A DNA stretch of 64,000 nucleotides from Streptomyces griseoviridis (lineage in GTDB: Bacteria > Actinomycetota > Actinomycetes > Streptomycetales > Streptomycetaceae), in assembly GCF_005222485.1 (NCBI RefSeq), contig NZ_CP029078.1, positions 2,446,001-2,510,000 of the forward strand. The letters run 5' to 3'. A program made the translations under genes and the position numbers. Below are positions 38,478 through 48,056 of the stretch, one piece after another. Every line of letters starts with the position of its first letter. The stretch's first letter is position 1. A model generated the notes under the pieces. That model did not search any database. It was not told where the DNA came from and was given only the letters and a program-made list of their open reading frames with translations.

Positions 38478-39164
38478 CTACGGGAGCGGGGCGCCGTAGG
38501 GGTCCTTCGGGTGCGGGCCGATCTCGTCGTACGGGTCCGGGTCGCGCGGGCCGAACAGCGCGGTCAGACCGAGGTGCACCAGCAGCGCGGCCAGCGGGGC
38601 CGCCAGCAGCGCACCCATCGTGCCCAGCTTCAGCGGCGCGGAGAAGGTGACGCCCTTGCCGACGTCCTTCGCGTGGGCGATCACGTCCTCGGTGGGCCCG
38701 AGCCAGACGCCGAGCCGCCAGGCCACCAGCCCGGCGAGCAGCGCGCCCACGCCGAGACCGACCGTCAGGGGCACACCGCCGCGCCGCCGCGCCAGGAACA
38801 CGACCAGGCCGCTCAGCGCGCCGAAGGCCAGCCCGAGCAGCGTGAACGTTCCGTCGACGCCGATCGCCTGCTCGCCCTCGCTGTCCTTCAGGTAGACCAC
38901 CCAGCTCTTGCCCGACACCTCGCCGACCAGCGGCACGTGCGGCGCGAGCCACCACCACAGCAGGCCGAGCAGCACCCCGCCGACGGTCACCGCGACCAGG
39001 GTCACCAGGCCCTCGACGAGCTCGGTCCGCAGGCCGGGTCCGTCCTGTCCGTACCCGCCGTGCACCGGGTGGTGCGGGGCGTGGTCCTCGTGCCCGGCGG
39101 CCGGGGGCTGCCACCCGTCGTGCGGGGGCCGTTCATGCGGAGGCGGAGTCAACGGTGCGGTCAC
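38478..39164 (-). CDS. Integral membrane protein (possibly DUF2567-like)
   Basis: This protein of about 228 residues has a Pro/His-rich cytoplasmic N-terminus (1-45), then four membrane segments, with an external loop containing GEVSGKSWVVYLKDSEGEQAIGVDG. No enzyme motif is seen. I chose the GTG at 39164 (MTAPLTPPPHERP) because upstream frame is Arg/Ser-rich and unlikely. It lies 34 nt after the ABC permease stop on the same strand and may be co-transcribed with the exporter. The family assignment is tentative. Confidence 0.72.
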   Translation of the reverse strand: MTAPLTPPPHERPPHDGWQPPAAGHEDHAPHHPVHGGYGQDGPGLRTELVEGLVTLVAVTVGGVLLGLLWWWLAPHVPLVGEVSGKSWVVYLKDSEGEQAIGVDGTFTLLGLAFGALSGLVVFLARRRGGVPLTVGLGVGALLAGLVAWRLGVWLGPTEDVIAHAKDVGKGVTFSAPLKLGTMGALLAAPLAALLVHLGLTALFGPRDPDPYDEIGPHPKDPYGAPLP

Positions 39165-39198
39165 CCTGACATCGTGCCAGGCCCACCCGGGCGGCGCG

Positions 39199-40020
39199 TC
39201 ACCGGACGGCTGCCCGGCGGTACGCCCAGGTGGCGACGGCGAGCGAGACGACGCCGACCGCGCCGCAGACGGCCAGGTCACCGAGGACGAAGGCCCAGTC
39301 GGGGTGCGGTCCGAAGGTGCGCGCGAACGCCTCGACGCCGTACGTCGACGGCAGCAGATCGCGGGCGAAGCGCACCGCCCCTGGCATCCGGTCGGCCGGC
39401 AGCACGCCCAGCAGCAGCGCCGCGGACATGCCCAACTGGCCGAGCAGGGTGGCGAGTTCCGGGCGCGGCGCGAGCAGCCCGAGGGCGGCGCCGAGCCCGG
39501 CGAGGGCGGCGCCCGCCAGCGGGATCACCGCCACGAGCACCCACAGATGCACCATCGGCAGCCCGAACAGCGCGCAGCCGAAGACCGCCGTGACCACGGT
39601 CCCCGGCACCGTGAACGAGGCGTACGCGCCGGCCGCCCCGAGCACCACGGCGGCCGGCGGCACCGGCAGCGTCGCGTAGTGGTCGAGGCCGCCGCTGGCG
39701 CGCAGCTGGCCGAAGTACTGGGCGAGCAGGTTCAGCGCGACGAACGCCACCACGAGGACGGAGGAGCCGGCGACCACGGCCTCGGCCTCGCCGCCGCCGT
39801 TCACCACTCCGCGCATCAGGATCATGATGCCGATGGACTGGAACGTCGCCACGAACAGCAGGGGGATCCGCGCGACCCGGGCCCGTGAGAGCTGCGCCCG
39901 GTAGACGGCGGCCATGGCCGGCCACAGGCGTGCCCTGGGCCCCAGTTCGGCCGCGCCCGGGGGCGCGTCCTCCACGGCCAGGGCACCGCCCGGCAGGACA
40001 TCGGCGGATACGACACTCAC
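39199..40020 (-). CDS. ABC-2 type exporter permease
   Basis: This 273-residue protein has six membrane segments in the ABC-2 pattern (two after residue 50, then pairs around 110-170, and 205-260) and SGGLDHYATLPVPP between segments, typical of Daunorubicin-DrrB-like or lantibiotic-type permeases. The start MSVVSADVLPGG is at 40020. It pairs with the ATPase gene 76 nt upstream. The substrate is unknown; drug or lipid export is most common for the type. Confidence 0.87.
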   Translation of the reverse strand: MSVVSADVLPGGALAVEDAPPGAAELGPRARLWPAMAAVYRAQLSRARVARIPLLFVATFQSIGIMILMRGVVNGGGEAEAVVAGSSVLVVAFVALNLLAQYFGQLRASGGLDHYATLPVPPAAVVLGAAGAYASFTVPGTVVTAVFGCALFGLPMVHLWVLVAVIPLAGAALAGLGAALGLLAPRPELATLLGQLGMSAALLLGVLPADRMPGAVRFARDLLPSTYGVEAFARTFGPHPDWAFVLGDLAVCGAVGVVSLAVATWAYRRAAVR

Positions 40021-40096
40021 GTCGCGCTGCTTCCCTTCTGCTGCGGGACTCTTCCGGCGGTGGCCCTGTCCCGTACGGACGCGGCGGCCCTCGTGT

Positions 40097-41116
40097 TCAT
40101 GCCTTCACCAGCCCCTGCCGTACGGCGCCGCCCAGGGCCAGGTAGACGTCCTCCAGGCTGGGGGTGGCGAGGGTGAAGTCGTCGAGGGCGGCGAAGGCGC
40201 TGCCGCCGGTCACGGTGGCGACGACGGCGCGGGCCTCGTCGGGGGCGAGCCGCAGCGTCCAGCGGCGGCCCGACTCGACGGCGCGTTCCTGGAGCGCGGC
40301 GACCTCGGGGACGTGCAGCGGCGCCCGTTCGCGCCACACCAGGTCGACCCTGACCTCCCCGGCCACCTGCTCCTTGAGGCCGGTGGGGGTGTCGCAGGCG
40401 ATGACCCGGCCCTGGTCGAGGACGGCGACCCGGTCGAGGACGGTCTCGGCCTCGATGACGTTGTGGGTGACGAGCAGGACGGTGGTGCCGCGTTCGGCGC
40501 GGCGGCGGTCGACGGCGGCCCAGACGGCCCGTCTGGCCACCGGGTCCATGCCGGTGGTCGGCTCGTCGAGGACCAGCAGCGGGCGTTCGCCGACCAGCGC
40601 GGAGGCGACGCAGGCGAGCCGGCGCTGGCCGCCGGAGAGTTTCTTCAGCGGGCGCCCGGCGAGGGCGGTGAGGCCCAGCTCGTCGAGGACGGCGTCGCGT
40701 TCGGCCCGCGCGGTCCTGGCGTCGAGGCCGCGCAGCCGTCCGGTGGTCTCGGCGGCGAGGGAGACCGTCAGTTCGTCGAGGGCGGTCGACTCCTGGCCGA
40801 GGAAGGCGAGGATGCGGGAGGCCCGCTCGGGGTGGCGGACGATGTCGTGCCCGAGGATCTCGACGCCGCCGCTGTCCGGCCGCATCAGTCCGGTGATCTG
40901 CCGTACCAGGGTGGACTTCCCGGCCCCGTTGGGCCCGAGCAGCCCGAAGATCTCACCGCGTCCGATGTCGAGCCGCACGTCGTCGGTGGCCCTGACCTGG
41001 GGTGTGCCCGGTGCGCCGCGCCGGGCGCGCACGGCGGGGTAGGTCTTGGTCAGTCCGCGCACCGCGCACACGACATCGCCTCCGTGCCGAAGTGCCTGTG
41101 CCGCGCGCGTACTCAC
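40097..41116 (-). CDS. ABC transporter ATP-binding protein
   Basis: This 339-residue ATPase has Walker A GPNGAGKST, a Q-loop in FLGQEST, the signature LSGGQRR, Walker B PLLVLDEPTTGMDP and switch VTHN. The C-terminal 80 residues (after GLKEQVAGEVRVDLVW) form the usual regulatory extension of DrrA-type exporters. The GTG at 41116 lacks a ribosome site but has TACCCT (41125-41130) ending 8 nt upstream, so a leaderless start is possible. It works with the permease downstream. Confidence 0.92.
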   Translation of the reverse strand: MSTRAAQALRHGGDVVCAVRGLTKTYPAVRARRGAPGTPQVRATDDVRLDIGRGEIFGLLGPNGAGKSTLVRQITGLMRPDSGGVEILGHDIVRHPERASRILAFLGQESTALDELTVSLAAETTGRLRGLDARTARAERDAVLDELGLTALAGRPLKKLSGGQRRLACVASALVGERPLLVLDEPTTGMDPVARRAVWAAVDRRRAERGTTVLLVTHNVIEAETVLDRVAVLDQGRVIACDTPTGLKEQVAGEVRVDLVWRERAPLHVPEVAALQERAVESGRRWTLRLAPDEARAVVATVTGGSAFAALDDFTLATPSLEDVYLALGGAVRQGLVKA

Positions 41117-41181
41117 AAGGGACGAGGGTACGGGGTCCCGTGGCCCCGGCCGCTGCCGGGTCGGCCCCGCCCGCTTCCCCG

Positions 41182-42393
41182 TCACTCACCCGCGGGCGAG
41201 TGCTCCGCCGCCGTCCGTACGTCGATCTCGCGCCAGAAACCGGCCCGGATGGCGTAGCGGTCGTGCTCGTCGATCTGGTCGTCCTTGTGGGCGAGCAGTC
41301 CGAACCTGGCCGCGTAGCGCAGCAGCTCGCCGTCGACGCGGTGCGGGACGCGCGGGTACATCCCGGAGAGTTTCTGGAGGTGGGACTGGTCCCCGAGCCG
41401 TCCCATCCAGCGGCGGGCGAAGACCTGTCCGACCTCGAAGGGGTCGCCGCCGACCGTGGTGATGTCCTCCTCGCGGTCGGCCCAGCGCTGCTCGGCGGTG
41501 GTCAGCTGGGCGAGCGTCGGCATCGACGCCGCGTCCTGCGGCTCCGAGACGGGCCGGTCGACCCACCCTTTGTCGGAGGACCAGCGCAGCGTCGCGTTCG
41601 GCGGGTGCGGGGCGGGCTGGCTGCCGGGGCCGCGCAGCGCGGCCAGGTCCTTGGGGGTGGGCACGCCCTTGGGCGCGGGGACCCGCTCCTGGGTGTCGTG
41701 GCCCGCGGGGGCGTCCTGGGGGTGCTCGGTGTCGTCGGCGGGCCGTTCGGGGGCGGCGGTCAGCCCGGAGTCGGGCAGTGGCGCGGAGAGGATCGCGGCG
41801 ATCTCCGGGCGCGGCGCGGGCGACGGCGCGCAGACCCCGCCGGTCTCCTTGGCGCGGACGGCCCCGGTGATCCAGACGCGGTCGAGGACGCGCCGCTCGT
41901 CGGCCTCGGCGACCAGGTCCTCGGACTGGTTGTAGTCGCCGTCGGCGGCCTGCACGGCCCACAGGTGGACGGCGACGCCGTGCTCCTTGGCGGCCATCAT
42001 GCCCGGCAGCAGGTCGCCGTCGCCGGTGACCAGGACGATGTCGGAGCAGGCGCGGTTGCGGGCCAGCTCGGTCAGCTCGGCGTGCATGGCGGCGTCGACG
42101 CCCTTCTGCGCCCACCGGCCGTCGCTGCGGGTCAGCGCGCCGAGCCGGACGGTGACCCGGGGCATCACGCGCAGCCTGCGGTGTTCGGGCTGCGGGACGC
42201 GGTCGGGGGCGCCGTCGAACCAGTAGATGCGCAGCAGCGGGCGCTGGGTGTCGGACTCGGCGCGTTCGCGCAGGCCCTGGATGAGGGCGGCGTGGTCGAC
42301 GGTGATGCGGGACCGCGAGGGCTCTCCGGCGAGGAGGCTCGCGGCGGCGCCCAGCAGGTACCCGGCGTCCACCAGGACGATGCAGCGGTCCAC
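41182..42393 (-). CDS. NYN-domain (PIN-like RNase fold) protein
   Basis: This 403-residue protein has an N-terminal NYN domain: CIVLVDAGYLLGAAASLLAG, GVDAAMHAELTELA and DIVLVTGDGDLLPGM place the acidic residues expected in a metal-dependent nuclease. A Pro-rich linker (about 185-275) leads to a C-terminal helical domain with FARRWMGRLGDQSHLQKL. Two GTG starts exist, 42402 and 42393. I prefer 42393 because GAGG then lies 9 nt away, whereas it touches the first GTG. Target RNA is unknown. Confidence 0.85.
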   Translation of the reverse strand: MDRCIVLVDAGYLLGAAASLLAGEPSRSRITVDHAALIQGLRERAESDTQRPLLRIYWFDGAPDRVPQPEHRRLRVMPRVTVRLGALTRSDGRWAQKGVDAAMHAELTELARNRACSDIVLVTGDGDLLPGMMAAKEHGVAVHLWAVQAADGDYNQSEDLVAEADERRVLDRVWITGAVRAKETGGVCAPSPAPRPEIAAILSAPLPDSGLTAAPERPADDTEHPQDAPAGHDTQERVPAPKGVPTPKDLAALRGPGSQPAPHPPNATLRWSSDKGWVDRPVSEPQDAASMPTLAQLTTAEQRWADREEDITTVGGDPFEVGQVFARRWMGRLGDQSHLQKLSGMYPRVPHRVDGELLRYAARFGLLAHKDDQIDEHDRYAIRAGFWREIDVRTAAEHSPAGE

Positions 42394-42618
42394 GCGGTCC
42401 ACCCTCTTTCCGGGAGGTTGCTTCGGGCTTGTCTTCGAGTCTGCCCGACCACGCGGAGGTTAACGGCCCGAACTCGATCTTCGGCGTGGCGTTTCGGGGC
42501 CGCACACTCCGATGTCCCCTGTGACAGACGGTAATTATCCGAAATGCGTTCTTTGCCAGCTTATGTGAATCTGGTCCAGGACCTGGCCCCTAGTTTCCCC
42601 CGCAGGAGGCAGATCACC

Positions 42619-42783
42619 ATGGCCAAGAACAAGAAGCAGGACAGGAAACAGCCGCAGTCCGAGCGCAGCCGTGAGCACGCCCAGGGGTCCTCGATGGAGG
42701 CGCAGGCCGAGCAGCGCATCAGCCAGGTGACCCCCGCGGACATGGCCCGCAAGGGCAAGCAGAAGCGCTTCGGTCACAACTGA
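42619..42783 (+). CDS. 54-residue highly charged small protein
   Basis: The peptide MAKNKKQDRKQPQSERS begins at 42619 after AGGAGG at 8 nt, an excellent ribosome site. It is hydrophilic, rich in Lys, Gln, Arg and Glu, probably helical in the middle (SMEAQAEQRISQ) and ends KGKQKRFGHN. No known domain is seen. The strong start and a perfect terminator downstream support a real gene. The 225-nt gap upstream (42394-42618) includes an AT-rich patch near 42525-42570 that may hold its promoter. Confidence 0.82.
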   Translation: MAKNKKQDRKQPQSERSREHAQGSSMEAQAEQRISQVTPADMARKGKQKRFGHN

Positions 42784-42838
42784 CCTCCGCGCGCGGCACG
42801 TTGGCCGGTCCGGGGGCGTGAGGGCACCGGACAGGCAC

Positions 42839-42872
42839 CGAGGGGCGCACCCGTCGACGGGTGCGCCCCTCG
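42839..42872. terminator. Perfect 15-bp bidirectional terminator
   Basis: Bases 42839-42853 pair with 42858-42872 around a TCGA loop. The hairpin sits between the convergent small-protein gene and dnaE. Confidence 0.88.
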
Positions 42873-42919
42873 CGCGGGTCGGGCCGGCCGGGGCCGGCCA
42901 GGCTGTTCGGGGTGGTGGC

Positions 42920-45900
42920 TCAGCCGGCCAGGCAGGACGGTCCGAGCAGCACCTTCAGGTCGCCGAAGAGCGCCGGGTCGGGCTTGACCCGGTGCCGGTC
43001 GAGGCGGAGCACGGTGGTCTTGGTGGGGCCCTGGAGCCTGATCCTGACCTCGCTGTCGCCCCGGTGGTGGGTGAGGATCTCGCCGAGGCGGCTGACCATC
43101 GGCGGGGTGACCCGGGTGGCCGGGATGGTCAGGATCACCGGCGCGTTGGTGCCCGCGTTGGACAGGTCGGGGACCTGGAGCTCCATCGCGACGAGCCGCG
43201 GCACGTCCTCGCGCTTGTCGAGGCGTCCCTTGACGAACACCACGGCGTCCTCGACGAGTTGGGTCGAGACGAGCTGGTAGGTGGCGGGGAAGAACATGCA
43301 CTCGATGGAGCCGGCCAGGTCCTCGACGGTGGCGATCGCCCAGGCGTTGCCCTGCTTGGTCATCTTGCGCTGGAGGCCCGAGATGATGCCGCCGATGGTG
43401 ACCACCGCGCCGTCCGCGTGCTCACCGCCGGTGAGCTGGGAGATGCCGGCGTCCGCCTTGTCGGAGAGCACGTGCTCCAGGCCGAACAGCGGGTGGTCGG
43501 AGACGTAGAGGCCGAGCATCTCCCGCTCCTGGGCGAGCAGATAGGTCTTCTCCCACTCGTCGTCGGTGAAGACGACGTCGAGGCCGAAGCCGGGTTCGTC
43601 GTTCTGCTCCTCGCCCATCCCGCCGAAGAGGTCGAACTGCCCCTCGGCCTCCTTGCGCTTGACCGCGACCACGTTGTCGATCATCGGCTCGTACTGGGCG
43701 GTGAGTCCCTTGCGGGTGTGGCCCATCGAGTCGAAGGCGCCGGCCTTGATGAGGGATTCGGTGGTGCGCTTGTTGCAGGCGACCGCCTCGACCTTGTCGA
43801 GGTAGTCGGGGAACGAGCCGTACTTCCCCTTGGCCTTGCGGCTGCGGATGATCGACTCGACCACGTTGGTACCGACGTTGCGGACGGCGGAGAGGCCGAA
43901 GAGGATCACGTCGTCGCCCTGGGCCGCGAAGTTCGACATCGACTCGTTGACGTTGGGCGGGAGCACCTTGATGCCCATGCGGCGGCACTCGTTGAGGTAG
44001 ATCGCCGACTTGTCCTTGTCGTCCTTGACGGAGGTCAGCAGACCGGCCATGTACTCGGCCGGGTAGTTCGCCTTGAGGTAGGCGGTCCAGTAGGAGACCA
44101 GTCCGTAGGCGGCCGAGTGCGCCTTGTTGAAGGCGTAGCCGGCGAACGGCACCAGCACGTCCCACAGGGCCTGGATCGCCTCGTCGCTGAACCCCTTCTT
44201 CTGGGCGCCCGCCTGGAACAGGACGAAGTTCTTGGCGAGTTCGTCGGGCTTCTTCTTGCCCATCACGCGGCGCAGGATGTCGGCCTCGCCGAGCGAGTAG
44301 CCGGCGATGATCTGCGCGGCCTTCTGCACCTGCTCCTGGTAGACGATCAGGCCGTAGGTGACGGCCAGGACCTCTTCCAGGGGCTCCTCCAGCTCCTTGT
44401 GGATCGGGGTGATCTCCTGGAGCTTGTTCTTGCGCAGCGCGTAGTTGGTGTGCGAGTCCATGCCCATCGGGCCGGGACGGTAGAGCGCGGAGACGGCGGA
44501 GATGTCCTCGAAGTTGTCGGGCTTCATCAGGCGCAGCAGGGAGCGCATGGGTCCGCCGTCGAACTGGAAGACGCCCAGGGTGTCGCCGCGCTGGAGGAGT
44601 TCGAAGGTCTTGGGGTCGTCGAGCGGCAGGGCCAGCAGGTCGAGGTCGATGCCCTTGTTGGACTTCACCATCTTGACGGCGTCGTCCATGATCGTGAGGT
44701 TGCGCAGGCCGAGGAAGTCCATCTTCAGCAGGCCGAGCGACTCGCACTGCGGGTAGTCCCACTGTGTGATGGTCACGCCGTCGGTGTGCCGCACCCAGAT
44801 CGGGGCGTGGTCGACGATGGGCTCGCTGGACATGATGACGCCGGCGGCGTGCACGCCCATCTGCCTGACCAGGCCCTCGACGCCCTTGGCGGTGTCGATG
44901 ACCTTCTTGACGTCCGGTTCGTTCTCGTACATCGCGCGGATCTCGCCGGCCTCGCTGTAGCGGGGGTGCGAGGGGTCGGTGATGCCGTTGAGGTCGATGC
45001 CCTTGCCGAGGACGTCGGCGGGCATCGCCTTGGTGAGCCGGTCGCCCATGGCGTAGGGGTAGCCGAGGACGCGCGCGGAGTCCTTGATGGCGTTCTTGGC
45101 CTTGATCTTGCCGTAGGTGCCGATCATGGCGACCTTGTCGGCGCCGTACTTCTCCGTCACGTACCGGATGACCTCGACGCGCCTGCGCTCGTCGAAGTCG
45201 ATGTCGACGTCGGGCATGGAGACGCGCTCGGGGTTGAGGAACCGCTCGAAGATCAGGCCGTGCGGGATCGGGTCGAGGTCGGTGATGCCCATGGCGTAGG
45301 CGACGATCGAACCGGCGGCTGAACCGCGGCCGGGGCCGACCGCGATGCCGTTCTTCTTGGCCCACATGATGAAGTCGGCGACGACGAGGAAGTAGCCGGG
45401 GAACCCCATCTGGATGATGACGTCCATCTCGTACTCGGCCTGCTTCTGCCGGTCGTCGGGGACGCCGCCGGGGAAGCGGCGCTCCATGCCGCGGCGGACC
45501 TCCTCCTGGAACCAGGTGACCTCGGTGAAGCCGTCGGGGATGTCGAACTTCGGCATGAGGTTCTTGGCCTCGAACATCCCGCTGGTGTCGACCTGCTCGG
45601 CGACCAGGAGGGTGTTGCGGCAGCCTTCCTGCCAGGCGTCCGAGGAGTCGACGGCGTACATCTCGTCCGTCGACTTCAGGTAGTAGCCGGTGCCGTCGAA
45701 CCGGAAGCGGTCGGGGTCGGAGAGGTTCTTGCCGGTCTGGATGCAGAGCAGGGCGTCGTGCGCGGTCGCCTCGTGCGCGTACGTGTAGTGCGAGTCGTTG
45801 GTGACCAGGGGCGGGATGCCGAGCTTCTTGCCGATCTCCAGCAGGCCGTCGCGGACCCGGTGCTCGATCTCGATGCCGTGGTCCATCAGCTCCAGGAAGT

Positions 45901-46459
45901 AGCGGTCCTTGCCGAAGATGTCCTGGTACTCGGCGGCCGACTTCAGCGCCTCGTCGAACTGGCCGAGGCGCAGCCTGGTCTGGAGTTCGCCGGAGGGGCA
46001 GCCGGTGGAGGCGATGAGGCCCTCGGACCACTGGGAGATGGTCTCCTTGTCCATCCGGGGCCACTTCTGCAGCCAGCCCTCGGCGTACGCGTCCGAGGAG
46101 AGCCGGAAGAGGTTGTGCAGGCCCTTCGCGTTGGCCGCCCAGATCGTCTTGTGGGTGTAGCCGCCGGAACCGGAGACGTCGTCGCGCTTCTGGTGCGGCT
46201 GGCCCCACTGGATCTTGCGCTTGTTGCGCCGCGACTCGGGCGCCACGTACGCCTCGATGCCGATGATCGGCGTGACCCCGGCCTTCTTCGCGGTGTGGAA
46301 GAAGTCGTACGCCCCGTGCAGGTTGCCGTGGTCGGACATGGCGATGTGCGACATGCCCATCTCGTTGCAGGCGTCGAACATGTCCTTGAGCCGCGCGGCA
46401 CCGTCCAGCAGCGAGTACTGGGTGTGGACGTGCAGGTGCGTGAACGGCGGCTTCGACAC
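42920..46459 (-). CDS. dnaE: DNA polymerase III alpha subunit
   Basis: This 1179-residue replicative polymerase has an N-terminal PHP domain (HLHVHTQYSLLDG at 8-20, SDHGNLHGAYDF), the polymerase core with catalytic Asp residues in PDVDIDFD (about 412-419), the GPGRGSAAGS motif, and a C-terminal OB-fold region (AVVTIGGIISGLQRKMTKQG). Length is standard for DnaE1. The GTG at 46459 has GGAGG at 8 nt. It is divergent from the DUF2252 gene across a 204-nt gap (46460-46663) in which I see no clear promoter boxes. Confidence 0.98.
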   Translation of the reverse strand: MSKPPFTHLHVHTQYSLLDGAARLKDMFDACNEMGMSHIAMSDHGNLHGAYDFFHTAKKAGVTPIIGIEAYVAPESRRNKRKIQWGQPHQKRDDVSGSGGYTHKTIWAANAKGLHNLFRLSSDAYAEGWLQKWPRMDKETISQWSEGLIASTGCPSGELQTRLRLGQFDEALKSAAEYQDIFGKDRYFLELMDHGIEIEHRVRDGLLEIGKKLGIPPLVTNDSHYTYAHEATAHDALLCIQTGKNLSDPDRFRFDGTGYYLKSTDEMYAVDSSDAWQEGCRNTLLVAEQVDTSGMFEAKNLMPKFDIPDGFTEVTWFQEEVRRGMERRFPGGVPDDRQKQAEYEMDVIIQMGFPGYFLVVADFIMWAKKNGIAVGPGRGSAAGSIVAYAMGITDLDPIPHGLIFERFLNPERVSMPDVDIDFDERRRVEVIRYVTEKYGADKVAMIGTYGKIKAKNAIKDSARVLGYPYAMGDRLTKAMPADVLGKGIDLNGITDPSHPRYSEAGEIRAMYENEPDVKKVIDTAKGVEGLVRQMGVHAAGVIMSSEPIVDHAPIWVRHTDGVTITQWDYPQCESLGLLKMDFLGLRNLTIMDDAVKMVKSNKGIDLDLLALPLDDPKTFELLQRGDTLGVFQFDGGPMRSLLRLMKPDNFEDISAVSALYRPGPMGMDSHTNYALRKNKLQEITPIHKELEEPLEEVLAVTYGLIVYQEQVQKAAQIIAGYSLGEADILRRVMGKKKPDELAKNFVLFQAGAQKKGFSDEAIQALWDVLVPFAGYAFNKAHSAAYGLVSYWTAYLKANYPAEYMAGLLTSVKDDKDKSAIYLNECRRMGIKVLPPNVNESMSNFAAQGDDVILFGLSAVRNVGTNVVESIIRSRKAKGKYGSFPDYLDKVEAVACNKRTTESLIKAGAFDSMGHTRKGLTAQYEPMIDNVVAVKRKEAEGQFDLFGGMGEEQNDEPGFGLDVVFTDDEWEKTYLLAQEREMLGLYVSDHPLFGLEHVLSDKADAGISQLTGGEHADGAVVTIGGIISGLQRKMTKQGNAWAIATVEDLAGSIECMFFPATYQLVSTQLVEDAVVFVKGRLDKREDVPRLVAMELQVPDLSNAGTNAPVILTIPATRVTPPMVSRLGEILTHHRGDSEVRIRLQGPTKTTVLRLDRHRVKPDPALFGDLKVLLGPSCLAG

Positions 46460-46663
46460 GGTGCGGCCTCCAAGAGAAACGGTCGGCGACGGGACGGCGG
46501 ACGGTCCGGGGGACAGCGTCGAAGTCTATGCCTCGCCACTGACACTCCAGCGGCTTCCCCACGTACCTTCACCACGAGGGCCGCGGGCACTTCCGCGGCC
46601 GCTCGGCCGTTGGACGCGGCGAAGACGCCGTCGTACAGACCCTGCACCAGGAGGCACCCCGCG

Positions 46664-47989
46664 ATGTCGGTCACCCCGCTCGACGACGAGCAGCGCGGCG
46701 AGGAGATCCTCGCCGTCTTCGACACCGCCTTCGGCGAGCTCCTGGCCGCCGACCCGGCCGCGTTCCGCGTGAAGTTCCGCAAGATGGCGGCCTCGGCGTT
46801 CGCGTTCTACCGGGGCACGGCGTGCCTCTTCTACCACGACCTGGAGCCGGAGAAGCGGGGCGGCCCCTACCTGGACGAGCGGACCTCGCGGGTGTGGATC
46901 CACGGCGATCTGCACGCGGAGAACTTCGGCACGTACATGGACTCCAACGGCCGTCTGGTCTTCAACGTCAACGACTTCGACGAGGCGTACGTCGGCCCCT
47001 TCACCTGGGACCTGAAGCGGTTCGCCGCCTCCATCGCGCTGGTCGGCTACGCGAAGGCGCTCAGCGACGACCAGATCACCGAGCTGGTCGAGGTGTACGC
47101 GGGCGCCTACCGCGAGCGGATCCACGCGCTGGCGACGGGCGCCAAGAGCGACGAGGTGCCGCCCTTCACCCTGGACACCGCGCAGGGCCCGCTGCTGGAC
47201 GCGCTGCGCGACGCCCGCTCGCTGACCCGGTTCTCGCTGCTGGAGTCGATGACGGAGATCCGCGACTTCGAGCGCCGCTTCGCGGCCGGCGGCGGCTCCG
47301 TCGAGCTGGACGCGGCGACCCGCTACAAGGTGCTCGCGGCCTTCGACGGCTATCTGGAGACGCTGCCCGACACCTCCCTGGCCCGCCCCGACTCCTACCG
47401 GGTCAAGGACGTGGTGGGCCGGCGCGGCATCGGCATCGGGTCGGCCGGGCTGCCGTCGTACAACATCCTCCTGGAGGGGTCGAGCGACGCCCTGGAGAAC
47501 GACGTGGTGATCTACATCAAGCAGGCGCAGACCCCTGCGGTCTCCCGGCACCTCACCGACCAGCGGATCCGTGACTACTTCCAGCACGAGGGCCACCGCA
47601 CGGTGATCTCCCAGCGCGCCCTTCAGGCGCACGCCGACCCGTGGCTGGGCTGGACGGAGCTGAGCGGCGCGGGCCAGCTGGTCGCGGAGGTGTCGCCGTA
47701 CGCCGTCGACCTCGACTGGGGCGACATCGACGACCCGGAGGAGATCGCGATGGTCGTCGCCGACCTCGGCCGGGCCACCGCCGCCATGCACGCGGCGGCC
47801 GACGACCAGTCGGGCGAGTCCCTGGTGCCGTTCTCCACCGAGCGGGCCATCGACGCGGCGATCGCGGCCGACGAGGACGGCTTCCCCGACCTGATGACCG
47901 ACTTCGCGCACGCCTACGGCGCCCGCGCGCGGGCCGACCACCAGATCTTCGTGGACCTGTTCCGCAACGGCCGGATCCCGGGTCTGTGA
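46664..47989 (+). CDS. DUF2252 family protein
   Basis: This 441-residue protein is in a family related to aminoglycoside-phosphotransferase-like kinases. HGDLHAENFGTY (near 76) resembles the catalytic HGDxHxxN loop and NVNDFDEAYVGPFTWDLKR (near 97) the metal-binding DFD. LPSYNILLEGSS and VIYIKQAQ may form the nucleotide site. No substrate is known. The ATG at 46664 has AGGAGG 10 nt upstream. A small terminator follows. Confidence 0.88.
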   Translation: MSVTPLDDEQRGEEILAVFDTAFGELLAADPAAFRVKFRKMAASAFAFYRGTACLFYHDLEPEKRGGPYLDERTSRVWIHGDLHAENFGTYMDSNGRLVFNVNDFDEAYVGPFTWDLKRFAASIALVGYAKALSDDQITELVEVYAGAYRERIHALATGAKSDEVPPFTLDTAQGPLLDALRDARSLTRFSLLESMTEIRDFERRFAAGGGSVELDAATRYKVLAAFDGYLETLPDTSLARPDSYRVKDVVGRRGIGIGSAGLPSYNILLEGSSDALENDVVIYIKQAQTPAVSRHLTDQRIRDYFQHEGHRTVISQRALQAHADPWLGWTELSGAGQLVAEVSPYAVDLDWGDIDDPEEIAMVVADLGRATAAMHAAADDQSGESLVPFSTERAIDAAIAADEDGFPDLMTDFAHAYGARARADHQIFVDLFRNGRIPGL

Positions 47990-48005
47990 GGGTCCGGACG
48001 CTCAC

Positions 48006-48026
48006 AGGGACCCTTTAGGGGTCCCT
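48006..48026 (+). terminator. Short terminator after the DUF2252 gene
   Basis: AGGGACCC (48006-48013) and GGGTCCCT (48019-48026) form an 8-bp perfect stem with a TTTAG loop, 17 nt past the stop and just before the next gene. Confidence 0.6.
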
Positions 48027-48056
48027 TACAGCACCACGTGACACACTCTCCACGCT

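Noticed and set aside
42818..45322. An 834-codon plus-strand frame opposite dnaE
   Set aside because: Shadow of dnaE with repetitive Val/Leu/Asp composition and no start context.
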